From Ectobacillus sp048976805 (GTDB lineage Bacteria > Bacillota > Bacilli > Bacillales > Bacillaceae_G): a stretch of 64,000 bases of DNA. The translations under genes and the position numbers were made by a program. Numbering within the stretch: position 1 is the first letter of the stretch; each line of letters begins with the position of its first letter. This document shows, piece by piece, positions 9,365 to 17,611 of the stretch. The stretch spans positions 62,001-126,000 of the forward strand of contig JBHGUR010000078.1 in NCBI GenBank assembly GCA_048976805.1, given 5' to 3'. The notes beneath the pieces were generated by a model. It saw nothing but the letters and a program-made list of their open reading frames with translations, did no database searches and had not been told where the DNA came from.

Positions 9365-9488
9365 GGCTATGTTAAAGGCCAATGTTGATTTGGATTCATT
9401 TGTTGATTTGGAACGAAAGGCGGCTCGGCCCCGCCCGCAGAAAGTGTCCGCCTGTAGTGGGAAATCAACAATCAAGTTTAACATATCC
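9365..9488 (-). repeat. GC-rich MITE family 1, copy A
   Basis: Inverted copy of a roughly 125-145-bp element also found near 15426, 34682, 43193 and 63603. Recognised by CTTGATTGTTGATTT-type and AATCAACAAATGAATCC-type blocks around a GC-rich core with GGCGGACNCTTNCGCGGGC. Ends here read GGCTATGTTAAAGG and (reverse) GGATATGTTAAAC. It lacks the central CTTTTCCCGCTGGAGTCG piece seen in other copies. The 15 bases beyond its right end (GCTACCCTAAAAAAT in reverse) also flank copy B. Confidence 0.85.
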
Positions 9489-9580
9489 TATTTTTTAGGG
9501 TAGCCATTTTATAAAACCTTTCATATCCGCTACTGCGGCCGAATATGGTATAGCGATTCATATGAAAAGAGGTGGCAAGG

Positions 9581-11434
9581 GTGGAAGGTGTTCTGCACAA
9601 TATCCAGCAGCGTATCGAGCAGGTGCGCGCTTTACAGCATCATGACGGTTCTTGGCGCTTTTGCATAGAAGGGTCATTATGGACGGATTGCTTTATGATT
9701 ATGACATTGCGTGCCTTTGGAAGAAATGAGGGTAGCTTAATTATGCGCCTGGCAGAGCGAATTGCCCGGCAACAGGGAGAGAATGGGGCATGGAAGCTTT
9801 ACAAAGATGAACCGGATGGCAATTTGTCTGCGACAATTCAAGCATACGCGGCACTGCTTGCTTCAGAACAGTTTCATAAAAGCAATGAGAATATGAAGCG
9901 GGCAGAAGCGTTTATCATTAAAAAGGGCGGTTTATCCCGCGCCCATTTTACCACAAAATTCATGCTAGCCGTGTTTGGGCAGTATCCGTATCCAAAGCAT
10001 TTGTATATTCCGCCGGTGTTATTTCTGTTGCCAGCCTTTGCTCCTGTCAATATATACGAATTCAGCAACGCCGCCCGTGTCCATTTAATACCGATGGCAA
10101 TTTGTATAAATAAAAGGTTCGTAGCGGTGAAGAAAAGCAGCTTTGACATAAGCCATTTGCCTGCAGATTCGGATAGCTGGTTTATCGAGGAGCGAACCAA
10201 TATATTGGAGTGGCTTTGGGAAGAAGGAAAAAAGCTGGCTTCTTACCCGATTCAGCTTCACCAAAAAGGGTATAAGGCGGCAGAAACATTTATGTTGGGG
10301 CATATCGAAGAAAATGGAACGTTAAACAGCTACGCAAGCTCTACTTTTTGTATGATATATGCCTTGCTGGCACTCGGATATACGCAACAATCTCCTATTA
10401 TCGAGAGGGCATTGAACGGACTAAGGAGCCTTTTATGTGAAACGGATACAGGGTTTCATCTGCAAAATTTCTCCTCCACTGTCTGGGATACCGCTTTGCT
10501 TTCGTATGCACTGCAAGAAGCTGGCGTGCCTGTAGCTGATCCGATGATTCAAGCTGCTAATCAATATTTGTTGAAGAAGCAGCATAATAAACAAGGGGAT
10601 TGGATAGTGCACGCCCCTGGCACGCCGCCGGGAGGATGGGGATTTTCCAATGTAAATACGTTTATCCCTGATAATGATGATACGGCAGCTGTATTGCGTG
10701 CCCTGTCACAAATGGCAGCACAGCATGAACAGGGGCGGCGTGCATGGGAAAAGGGGGTAAGCTGGCTGCTTTCTATGCAAAACAGCGATGGGGGGTGGGC
10801 TGCTTTTGAAAGGGATGCTGATAACGGCTGGCTTACGGGACTGCCGATTGAAAATGCGAAGGATTTCATTATTGACGATTCGTCAGCTGATATAACAGGC
10901 CGGGTTTTGGAGTTTCTCGGAAATTATGCCGGAATGAAGCTAGGGAACCAAAAGGTGGAACGCGGCGTTCATTGGCTATTAAAAAAGCAAAGGGATAATG
11001 GTTCATGGTATGGAAAGTGGGGTATTTGTTATATATACGGAACATGGGCCGCTTTGACCGGATTAAGGGCGGCTGGTGTCCCGAAAGAACATGAGGCCGT
11101 GCAAAAAGCAGTACGTTGGCTCGAATCTATTCAAAACAGTGACGGAGGATGGGGAGAATCGTGCCGAAGCAGCGAAGCAAAGCGGTTTGTGCCGGTCGCC
11201 TTTAGTACACCGTCGCAAACGGCATGGGCTGTTGATGCACTTTTGCAGGTGAAGGGAAAAACACATCCAGCTATTGAACGTGGCGTGTCGTTTTTGCTCA
11301 GGCAAACCCGCTTGCGGAAAGACATTATTGCATATCCGACAGGGTTGGGGTTGCCGGGGCAATTTTATATGAGATATTACAGCTATAATTACATTTTTCC
11401 GCTTCTGGCGCTGGCCCATTATGAAAAAGGCTAA
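9581..11434 (+). CDS. sqhC: Squalene-hopene / polyprenoid (sporulenol-type) cyclase
   Basis: Class II terpene cyclase of 617 residues that protonates a linear isoprenoid and folds it into a polycycle. The general-acid motif is present as PDNDDTAAVL (about residue 363). QW repeats stabilising the two alpha-barrels are visible: QNSDGGWAAF, KQRDNGSWYGKWGICY and QNSDGGWGES. GTG 9581 is preferred over the in-frame GTG 9572 because AGAGGTGG lies 6-8 bases upstream of it. Length matches squalene-hopene cyclases (about 620-650). In Bacillus the orthologue SqhC makes sesquarterpenes (sporulenes) rather than hopene, so either product is possible. No other isoprenoid gene is adjacent; terminator follows at 11478. 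Confidence 0.88.
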   Translation: MEGVLHNIQQRIEQVRALQHHDGSWRFCIEGSLWTDCFMIMTLRAFGRNEGSLIMRLAERIARQQGENGAWKLYKDEPDGNLSATIQAYAALLASEQFHKSNENMKRAEAFIIKKGGLSRAHFTTKFMLAVFGQYPYPKHLYIPPVLFLLPAFAPVNIYEFSNAARVHLIPMAICINKRFVAVKKSSFDISHLPADSDSWFIEERTNILEWLWEEGKKLASYPIQLHQKGYKAAETFMLGHIEENGTLNSYASSTFCMIYALLALGYTQQSPIIERALNGLRSLLCETDTGFHLQNFSSTVWDTALLSYALQEAGVPVADPMIQAANQYLLKKQHNKQGDWIVHAPGTPPGGWGFSNVNTFIPDNDDTAAVLRALSQMAAQHEQGRRAWEKGVSWLLSMQNSDGGWAAFERDADNGWLTGLPIENAKDFIIDDSSADITGRVLEFLGNYAGMKLGNQKVERGVHWLLKKQRDNGSWYGKWGICYIYGTWAALTGLRAAGVPKEHEAVQKAVRWLESIQNSDGGWGESCRSSEAKRFVPVAFSTPSQTAWAVDALLQVKGKTHPAIERGVSFLLRQTRLRKDIIAYPTGLGLPGQFYMRYYSYNYIFPLLALAHYEKG

Positions 11435-11477
11435 AGTTAGCAGAAACTACAAGAAGTTTACTCTGTTTTTATAAAAA

Positions 11478-11507
11478 TAAGCACGGGCAGCCCGTGCTTA
11501 TTTTTTT
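11478..11507. terminator. Bidirectional terminator between sqhC and the YfhD-like gene
   Basis: AAGCACGGG / CCCGTGCTT stem flanked by AT-rich tracts on both sides; the right arm overlaps the stop codon of the minus-strand small gene. Confidence 0.88.
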
Positions 11508-11641
11508 CGTTTTTGGCGCGCGTCAGCTGCCTTAGAACGTGCTTGCGCTTCTAAATCATCCTGATCCGCCAATTCTTGGGAAAATTCTACATCGCGTCCG
11601 TCAGATTGCACAGCGCTCATTTTGTTTTTCTTTTTTGCCAT
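11498..11641 (-). CDS. Small YfhD-like protein
   Basis: 47-residue highly charged protein. It starts MAKKKNKMSAVQSDGRDVEF and continues ELADQDDLEAQARSKAADARQKRKK. The ELADxDDxEAQARxKAADxRxKR pattern is that of the YfhD family of Bacillus, short proteins of unknown function common in spore formers. The ATG at 11641 is preceded on the minus strand by AAGGAATGGAG. Convergent with sqhC and sharing its terminator. Confidence 0.75.
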   Translation of the reverse strand: MAKKKNKMSAVQSDGRDVEFSQELADQDDLEAQARSKAADARQKRKK

Positions 11642-11806
11642 TTTGCTCCATTCCTTTCTTTATGTATGCTTGCAATTGTAGTTTTCCTGTGGGAGAAATT
11701 TTTATCCGGCCTTTACCGTATTTTTACACTTTTTTAAAGGAGATTAAACAAATGGAAAAGAAAAGGAATGAAGTGGATTATTGAATAAGGAAAAGGAAGT
11801 GGAGAT

Positions 11807-12547
11807 ATGATTCAGTTAGAAGGAAAATGCGCAGTAATAACAGGAGCAGCACAAGGGTTGGGAAAAGCAATTGCAAAGCGGCTTGCCTCGCTAGGCGCCC
11901 ATGCTATTATAAGCGATGTAAATGAAGCTAGGGCGAAGGAAGCGGCAGAAGAGCTAATGCAAAAAGGATATAGCGCTTCTTTTTTTGTGTGCAATGTTGC
12001 AAACCGGGAAAGCGCGCGACAACTGATTGAACATGCGGTACAAGCGTACGGAAAGCTGGATATCCTTGTGAATAACGCGGGAATCACCCGCGATGCGATG
12101 CTTCATAAGCTAGAAGGCCAGCAATGGGATGATGTCATTCAGGTGAATTTAACAGGCGTGTTTAATTGTATGCAGCCGGCTATTTCTTATATGCGGGAGC
12201 AAAAAAGCGGCCGCATTATTAATATTTCTTCAATTAGCCGCATGGGAAATATCGGACAGGCAAATTATGCAGCAGCCAAGGCAGGAGTGATCGGTTTAAC
12301 GAAAACGGCTGCAAAAGAATTGGCGCATTTGGGTGTTACATGTAACGCGATATGTCCGGGATTTATGGATACGGATATGACAAAAGCCATTCCGGACGGA
12401 GTGAAAGAGAAGATGATTGCAACTATTCCGGTAAAACGGATTGGCAAGCCGGAGGATGTTGCCAATGCCGCTGCTTTTTTAGCATCTGACTGGGCTTCGT
12501 ATATGACGGGAGAAATATTGAACGTAAGCGGAGGATTGCAGCTGTAA
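11807..12547 (+). CDS. FabG-like short-chain dehydrogenase/reductase
   Basis: 246-residue classical SDR, probably an NADPH-dependent 3-oxoacyl-ACP or acetoacetyl-CoA reductase. Rossmann glycine motif TGAAQGLGKAI (about 12-22), NNAG (about 88-91), catalytic Ser in NISSISRMG (about 139) and YAAAK (about 152-156) are all present; the end ILNVSGGLQL is typical of FabG. ATG 11807 follows GGAAGTGGAGAT. It is not in a fatty-acid synthesis cluster, so it is a paralogue with uncertain substrate; the next gene is separated by a structured leader, suggesting separate control. Confidence 0.82.
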   Translation: MIQLEGKCAVITGAAQGLGKAIAKRLASLGAHAIISDVNEARAKEAAEELMQKGYSASFFVCNVANRESARQLIEHAVQAYGKLDILVNNAGITRDAMLHKLEGQQWDDVIQVNLTGVFNCMQPAISYMREQKSGRIINISSISRMGNIGQANYAAAKAGVIGLTKTAAKELAHLGVTCNAICPGFMDTDMTKAIPDGVKEKMIATIPVKRIGKPEDVANAAAFLASDWASYMTGEILNVSGGLQL

Positions 12548-12592
12548 AGCGATATTTTTCATTTACGGAATTGAGATAATTACCTAAACCGC

Positions 12593-12646
12593 TACCCTCT
12601 CCTTATACATAAGCTAGTAGAAATGATAGTTTGTAAGGAGAGGGTA
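12593..12646 (+). promoter_or_regulatory. Hairpin that sequesters the ribosome-binding site of the NDK-domain gene
   Basis: Perfect 13-bp inverted repeat TACCCTCTCCTTA (12593-12605) / TAAGGAGAGGGTA (12634-12646) with a 28-base loop. The 3' arm contains the whole Shine-Dalgarno sequence AAGGAGAGG of the gene starting at TTG 12652. There is no T-run, so it is not an ordinary terminator. A translational switch (thermosensor, ligand or protein responsive) is inferred. Confidence 0.75.
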
Positions 12647-12651
12647 TTGTT

Positions 12652-13506
12652 TTGAATTGGGACGAAATAGGGTTTGTAATATGTAAGCCGGATGCGGTTT
12701 ATTTGCATTTAGAAGCAGAAATATGCAAGTTTTTGCAGGGAAAAGGATTTCAGATATTATTTTACAAATACGTGCGCATTAATCGTGATTTATGCCGCGG
12801 GTTATATCCTGACCGTTATGCCCAAATGAAGGAGCATTGGGAGCTAGAAGCTGAGTTTTATGAACTGGGGGACAGTTTGTGCCTTATTATAAAGGGAGAA
12901 ATTCCGCGAGAATATGAGTCAGTTTCCTCCTATATAAATGATAGATGGAAGGGAAGTTTCATTCCGGAAGAAGCGAGGGAAGATACGATACGGGGCAAAT
13001 TTGCAGCTTTGACGCCAGTGTTTGACTTAATTCATGCGGCAGATTGTACAGAGGCGGCAAAGCGGGAGATTCGCCTGTTTTTTACAGAGAAAGAAACTAA
13101 TTGTTTACAAGAATTGCGTTATGTAAACTTACGCCAGAAACATCCGGGAGAACTAGATAGCGCCTATTGCTATTTTCGTTTAAAGCTCCAGCTAATTCAG
13201 GCGGCAACAATGGATCCGCACCTAAAAAGAGCATATTTTTACTATGTGCAAGAGCAGCACAAAAAGTGCAAGCAAGTAAACCGAAACATGACAAGGCGCT
13301 TATTGTACCGTATGCTGCAGGAAGAAAACGAATTGTTTTCGCCCATTTTGAAAGCGAATCCATTTCTCGCTGCGATTACGAGTTATCGCCATTTTACTAA
13401 AATTAACTATGACAAGCTGTTTCAACAACCGCTTATAGCAAAGCTAGGGTTTACAAAATGGGAAAAATGCCTGTTAAAGACATTGTTGTATGACATAACA
13501 CTATAA
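12652..13506 (+). CDS. Nucleoside-diphosphate-kinase-domain protein with extra C-terminal domain
   Basis: 284 residues. The first ~145 align by eye with nucleoside diphosphate kinase: FVICKPDAV (about 8-16; NDK has F.M.KPDGV), KGFQIL, then EDTIRGKF (about 109-116; NDK GTIRGDF), and DLIHAADCTEAAKREIRLFF (about 126-145; NDK NVIHGSDS.ESAEREI.LFF), so the histidine that carries the phosphate is in place although the following Gly-Ser is Ala-Ala. NDKs are about 150 residues; the C-terminal 140 residues here are helical, basic and unfamiliar. TTG 12652 is the start, 6 bases after the hairpin-buried AAGGAGAGG. Whether it is an active kinase or a nucleotide-binding regulator is open. Confidence 0.7.
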   Translation: MNWDEIGFVICKPDAVYLHLEAEICKFLQGKGFQILFYKYVRINRDLCRGLYPDRYAQMKEHWELEAEFYELGDSLCLIIKGEIPREYESVSSYINDRWKGSFIPEEAREDTIRGKFAALTPVFDLIHAADCTEAAKREIRLFFTEKETNCLQELRYVNLRQKHPGELDSAYCYFRLKLQLIQAATMDPHLKRAYFYYVQEQHKKCKQVNRNMTRRLLYRMLQEENELFSPILKANPFLAAITSYRHFTKINYDKLFQQPLIAKLGFTKWEKCLLKTLLYDITL

Positions 13507-13537
13507 AACCGCCAAGCATGCGCTTGACGGTTTTTTA
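13505..13537 (+). terminator. Terminator between the NDK-domain gene and dhaS
   Basis: AAACCGCCAAGC ATGC GCTTGACGGTTTTTT: stem with one mismatch and T-run; serves the plus-strand gene and probably the convergent dhaS. Confidence 0.85.
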
Positions 13538-13567
13538 TTCCGTTACATAACCGGGCACAATGTAGAG

Positions 13568-15052
13568 TTAGTTCATGTTCACCCAAACGCTTTTTACTTC
13601 CGTATAGTTTTGCAGTGCGTAAGAGCCCATTTCGCGTCCGATTCCCGACTGTTTATAGCCGCCAAACGGCGATGCTGCGTCAAAAACGTTATAGCAGTTT
13701 ACCCAAACTGTTCCGACACGGAGCTTGCTGGCGATATAATGCGCATTTTTAATGTTTTCAGTCCATACTCCAGCAGCAAGGCCGTATGCTGTCAGGTTGG
13801 CGCGCTCAATTACTTCGTCTAAATCTTCAAACGGCATAGCTGCGACAACAGGACCAAAGATTTCCTCTTTCGCAATTGTCATTTCGTCCTTTACCGCAGC
13901 AAATATGGTAGGAGAAACGAAATATCCGTTTTCAAAAGGCTTGGCCCCGCCCATCAGAACTTCCGCTCCTTCCTCAATACCTTTTTCAATATAGCTTAAC
14001 ACTCGATTTTGCTGTTCAGCTGAAACGAGCGGCCCGATTGTTGTCTCCGGGTTTAATCCATTTCCCTGCTTTAGGTTTTTAGAATGCAGCACGAGGTCGG
14101 CGACTACGTTATCGTACATTTTTTTAGGAATGAAAAGACGCGAGCCGGCGCAGCACACTTGCCCTTGATTGAACATAATTCCGGATAAAGCGCCGGGAAT
14201 GGCGCGGGAAAGGTCGGCATCCGGCAAAATAATATTTGGCGACTTGCCGCCAAGCTCAAGTGTTACGCGTTTTAACGTTTCAGCAGCCTGCTTCATAATA
14301 ATTTTTCCAACTTCTGTTGAACCGGTAAAGGCAATTTTATCAACAAGGGGGTGGGAAACGAGAGCTTGTCCGGCTGTTTCACCATAGCCTGGAACGATAT
14401 TTACTACGCCTTTTGGAAATCCGGCTTCTTCAATCAGCTCCGCCAAATACAGTGCAGAAAGCGGTGTTTGCTCTGCGGGCTTTAGTACAACCGTACAGCC
14501 GGTGGCAAGGGCGGCTCCGAGCTTCCACATAGCCATTAAAAGCGGAAAGTTCCAAGGGATGATTTGCCCGACAACGCCAACTGGTTCGTGGCGTGTGTAG
14601 TTAAAGTAGTTGCCGTTAACAGGAATGGTTTGTCCAACAAGCTTTGTTGCCCAGCCTGCATAGTAGCGAAGGTGTTCAATTGCAAGCGGAATGTCGGCGT
14701 TTGCCGTTTCTTGAAGCGGCTTTCCGTTATCAAGTGTCTCTAGCTGCGCAAGTTCTTCTCTATTCTCTTCCATGAGATCTGCGAGCTTGTACATAAGGCG
14801 GCTTCGCTCCGCAGCTGTCATGCGCTGCCAAGGCCCATCATCAAATGCGGCACGTGCAGCCAGGACGGCCTTATTTATATCCTCGCGCCGGCCTTCGTAT
14901 ACCGTGGCCAGTGTTTCCCCCGTAGCTGGATTCGGTGTGTCAAACGTCCCGAAGGAAGCGCTTTCAACAAATTGTCCATTAATATACAGCTTTTTTGTTC
15001 CTGTTAAAAACTTTGCAACTTTCTCACTGATCTGCACTACAATTTTATCCAT
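13568..15052 (-). CDS. dhaS: NAD(P)-dependent aldehyde dehydrogenase DhaS
   Basis: 494-residue class 1/2-type aldehyde dehydrogenase, oxidising aldehydes to acids with NAD(P). Oxyanion Asn in QIIPWNFPLLMAMWK, FTGSTEVG cofactor loop, catalytic Glu in VTLELGGKSPN and catalytic Cys in NQGQVCCAGSRLF are all visible. The protein tracks B. subtilis DhaS nearly throughout, including SPFGGYKQSGIGREMGSYAL and the end YTEVKSVWVN. ATG 15052 lies after AAGGGGG on the minus strand. Monocistronic; a perfect 11-bp palindrome in its upstream region (15153-15185) is a candidate operator. Confidence 0.93.
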   Translation of the reverse strand: MDKIVVQISEKVAKFLTGTKKLYINGQFVESASFGTFDTPNPATGETLATVYEGRREDINKAVLAARAAFDDGPWQRMTAAERSRLMYKLADLMEENREELAQLETLDNGKPLQETANADIPLAIEHLRYYAGWATKLVGQTIPVNGNYFNYTRHEPVGVVGQIIPWNFPLLMAMWKLGAALATGCTVVLKPAEQTPLSALYLAELIEEAGFPKGVVNIVPGYGETAGQALVSHPLVDKIAFTGSTEVGKIIMKQAAETLKRVTLELGGKSPNIILPDADLSRAIPGALSGIMFNQGQVCCAGSRLFIPKKMYDNVVADLVLHSKNLKQGNGLNPETTIGPLVSAEQQNRVLSYIEKGIEEGAEVLMGGAKPFENGYFVSPTIFAAVKDEMTIAKEEIFGPVVAAMPFEDLDEVIERANLTAYGLAAGVWTENIKNAHYIASKLRVGTVWVNCYNVFDAASPFGGYKQSGIGREMGSYALQNYTEVKSVWVNMN

Positions 15053-15152
15053 TATACAACCCCCTTAAAATTTTTCGGTAGCAAAACTGAAGGAAGATGT
15101 GGAGAATCTAATGTAAATAATATACAAAATGGTTATAATTTTCAATTTTCGT

Positions 15153-15185
15153 TTTTGTTACAAATGCCACAAAATTGTAACAAAA
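15153..15185 (-). promoter_or_regulatory. Candidate operator upstream of dhaS
   Basis: Perfect inverted repeat TTTTGTTACAA / TTGTAACAAAA with an 11-base spacer, 100-130 bases upstream of the dhaS start. It is also upstream of the small plus-strand gene at 15244. No regulator can be named. Confidence 0.55.
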
Positions 15186-15243
15186 TACGTTTGCGGAATA
15201 AATGGCTGCCCGGGAGGGAATTTTAACAATGGAGGTGAAAGAA

Positions 15244-15375
15244 ATGGGCAAAGCAAAAAAAGATGGATCTAAAGGAAAGTTGAATTCTCCGAATGTAGAG
15301 GGGCAAGGAACGACGACGGCAGAAACAGGGAGTATGAAGGCAAGCTCCTCCCGTCATAAACAAAAGCAACCGTAA
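15244..15375 (+). CDS. Small basic YuzL-like protein
   Basis: 43-residue hydrophilic protein: starts GKAKKDGSKGKLNSPNVEGQ and ends SSSRHKQKQP. Composition and the KKD.SK....P.V.G.G.T pattern resemble the YuzL family, short proteins found in Bacillus and probably spore-associated. ATG 15244 is preceded by GGAGGTGAAAGAA, an excellent ribosome site, and the gene ends directly in a terminator hairpin. Both support a real gene despite its size. Confidence 0.72.
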   Translation: MGKAKKDGSKGKLNSPNVEGQGTTTAETGSMKASSSRHKQKQP

Positions 15376-15408
15376 AACTCACAGGAAAGCTGTGGGTTTT
15401 TATTTTTT
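15375..15408 (+). terminator. Terminator of the YuzL-like gene
   Basis: AAAACTCACAG / CTGTGGGTTTT stem (one G-T pair) followed by TATTTTTT. Confidence 0.85.
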
Positions 15409-15425
15409 AGCTACCCTAAAAAATC

Positions 15426-15570
15426 GGATCTGTTAAACTTGATTGTTAATTTTCCACTACAGGCGGACACTTGCCGCGGGCGGGGCTGAACCGCTTTTCC
15501 CGCTGGAGTCGCCGCCTTTCGTTCCAAATCAACAAATGAATCCAAATCAACATTAGCCTTTAACAGAGCC
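15426..15570 (+). repeat. GC-rich MITE family 1, copy B (complete)
   Basis: 145-bp element, same length as the mnt copy. Left end GGATCTGTTAAAC, right end CTTTAACAGAGCC, i.e. imperfect inverted termini GGMTCTGTTAAA. Flanks AAAAAATC and AAAAAATA agree at 7 of 8 positions, consistent with an 8-bp target duplication. The core GCGGGCGGGGCTGAACCGC can fold. No coding capacity. Confidence 0.88.
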
Positions 15571-15779
15571 AAAAAATAAAAATTTTTATCTATCGTGGTG
15601 CAAGTTATATTCTTGCATGGATGTCTATGTTAAAATTTCCCGCTCAGTCAATAGTTTAGCGACAGCTGCACTTTATTAACAATAATGTTTAATATAACTA
15701 TTTTTTATAAGAAAATTGGCACAAGAAGTGGTACAATATCATATTGTGGCGCAAACTGTAACAGAAAGGAGGGGCAAAT

Positions 15780-16040
15780 GTGAATAAAGAAACAAAGGAA
15801 CCGCGCTTTCGGATGGCTCATCGCGAAGCGCGGATCGGGATTGCTCTTGCGGTTGTGAATTTTGTGTGGTGGTATGCTTTTGCATACGGACTTGGTTCTA
15901 AGAGTCCTGACCAATATACATACATACTTGGTTTTCCAGCATGGTTTTTTTACAGCTGCCTCGTTGGATTCGTAGTCATGGTCGCCCTTGTTATATTCGT
16001 GGTGCGCGTATTCTTTCAAGACATTTCATTAGAAGAATAA
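15780..16040 (+). CDS. yhdT: YhdT family membrane protein
   Basis: 86-residue protein with two membrane helices (IGIALAVVNFVWWYAFAYGLG and FFYSCLVGFVVMVALVIFVVRVFF). The REARIGIALAVVNFVWWYAFAYG start is that of the YhdT family, which precedes panF in many bacteria including E. coli. GTG 15780 is used, behind AGGAGGGGCAAAT. Fourteen bases separate it from panF, so the two are cotranscribed; it is presumed to aid the pantothenate symporter, though its exact role is not established. Confidence 0.88.
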   Translation: MNKETKEPRFRMAHREARIGIALAVVNFVWWYAFAYGLGSKSPDQYTYILGFPAWFFYSCLVGFVVMVALVIFVVRVFFQDISLEE

Positions 16041-16054
16041 AGTGAGGAAAACAA

Positions 16055-17485
16055 ATGAATTGGTATGTACTTATTCCAATGCTAGTGTGTTTTATTGCTG
16101 TATTTCTCATTGGGGTATATGCCTCAAGAGCGGTACAAGCAACCGACAATCGCAATTTTTTGCAGGAGTATTTTTTAGGGGGCAGGGAGCTTGGCGGCCT
16201 GCTGTTGGCAATGACGATGATTGCGACATATGGAAGCGCCAGCAGCTTTATCGGCGGGCCAGGAATTGCCTACAATACGGGGCTTGGCTGGGTGCTGCTT
16301 GCTTCTATTCAAGTTGCGACCGGTTATATTGTGCTAACGACGCTCGGCAAAAAATTTGCCATTATCGCGCGGCGGATGAAGGCAATCACACTAATTGATT
16401 ATTTAAAAGGAAGATACGAAAATAAAGCAGTCGTAATTTTGTCGGCATTATGTATTATTATCTTTTTATTTTCGGCAACTGTAGCGCAATGGGTCGGGGG
16501 AGGCCGTTTGATTGAATCGCTTACCGGCTTATCGTATCCGACTGCATTATTCATTTTCACAATCTCTATACTCGTCTATGTGCTAATTGGCGGTTTTCGC
16601 GCTGTAGCGCTGTCTGACACGTTACTTGGCTTAATTATGCTTGTAGGCACAACGATTATTTTAATTGGAACGATTGTTGCCGGCGGCGGCGTTGCGAATA
16701 TTATGCAAGAGCTAATTCAAATTAATCCAAACCTTGTTACGCCGTTTGGCGCCGACGGGGAGCTGACAAAGATGTATGTAACATCTTTTTGGATTTTAAT
16801 TGGCATTGGTGTGGTCGGGCTTCCACAAATTAGTGTTCGCGCCATGTCCTATCGCAATTCAAAGGCGATGCACCAAGCGCTTATTATTGGAACGGCCGTT
16901 GTTGGAGCGATTATGATCGGCATGCATTTAACAGGCGTATTCGCCAGGGTCGTGCTTCCGGGGGTGGACGTTCCAGATAAGGTAATGCCGCTGCTTGCCA
17001 TGAAAGTCTTGCCTCCGTGGCTGGCTGGCATCTTTTTAGCGGCACCGATGGCGGCGATTATGTCAACGGTAAACTCGCTGCTTCTTCTTGTCAGCTCGTC
17101 CTTAATTAAAGATATTTATGTCAACTATATAAATCCTGATGCGACAGATAAAGCTGTCAAAACAGGAACGCTCGTTGTAACGGGCACAATCGGTGCTCTC
17201 GTATACTTGGCGGCGATTAAACCGCCGGATTTTCTCATCTGGTTGAATTTATTTTCCTTTGGCGGGCTAGAGGCGGCGTTCATTTGGCCGCTTGTTCTCG
17301 GGTTATATTGGAAACGCGGAAACGCTGCTGGAGCGCTTGCTTCTATCATAACAGGCGTGGGCACTTATATGTATTTTCACCTATTCAAGCCGAATGTATT
17401 AGGAATGCACACGGTTGTTCTTCCTGTCGCCATTGCTTTGGCTGCATATATCATATTCAGTCTTGCTGCATCGAAAAAGGCATGA
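16055..17485 (+). CDS. panF: Sodium/pantothenate symporter PanF
   Basis: 476-residue SSS-family symporter with about 13 membrane helices, importing pantothenate with Na+ for coenzyme A synthesis. EYFLGGRELGGLLLAMTMIATYGSASSFIGGPGIAY near the start contains the conserved SSS Na+-site helix, and the order YhdT-PanF matches the operon in other bacteria. ATG 16055 follows AAAGTGAGGAAAAC. A terminator closes the two-gene operon. Confidence 0.93.
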   Translation: MNWYVLIPMLVCFIAVFLIGVYASRAVQATDNRNFLQEYFLGGRELGGLLLAMTMIATYGSASSFIGGPGIAYNTGLGWVLLASIQVATGYIVLTTLGKKFAIIARRMKAITLIDYLKGRYENKAVVILSALCIIIFLFSATVAQWVGGGRLIESLTGLSYPTALFIFTISILVYVLIGGFRAVALSDTLLGLIMLVGTTIILIGTIVAGGGVANIMQELIQINPNLVTPFGADGELTKMYVTSFWILIGIGVVGLPQISVRAMSYRNSKAMHQALIIGTAVVGAIMIGMHLTGVFARVVLPGVDVPDKVMPLLAMKVLPPWLAGIFLAAPMAAIMSTVNSLLLLVSSSLIKDIYVNYINPDATDKAVKTGTLVVTGTIGALVYLAAIKPPDFLIWLNLFSFGGLEAAFIWPLVLGLYWKRGNAAGALASIITGVGTYMYFHLFKPNVLGMHTVVLPVAIALAAYIIFSLAASKKA

Positions 17486-17490
17486 CCGAG

Positions 17491-17523
17491 AAAAGCGCAG
17501 GTATCCGCACCTGTGCTTTTTTT
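17491..17523 (+). terminator. Terminator of yhdT-panF
   Basis: AAAAGCGCAGGT / ACCTGTGCTTTT stem, 6-base loop, T-run continuing. Confidence 0.88.
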
Positions 17524-17611
17524 AATTATGGAGTGAGGACAATTTCCTTATAAGAACCTTCTTTGGGATTTTTCACTACTATATTATTAGGCGCAGGTTA
17601 CAGGAGGGACG

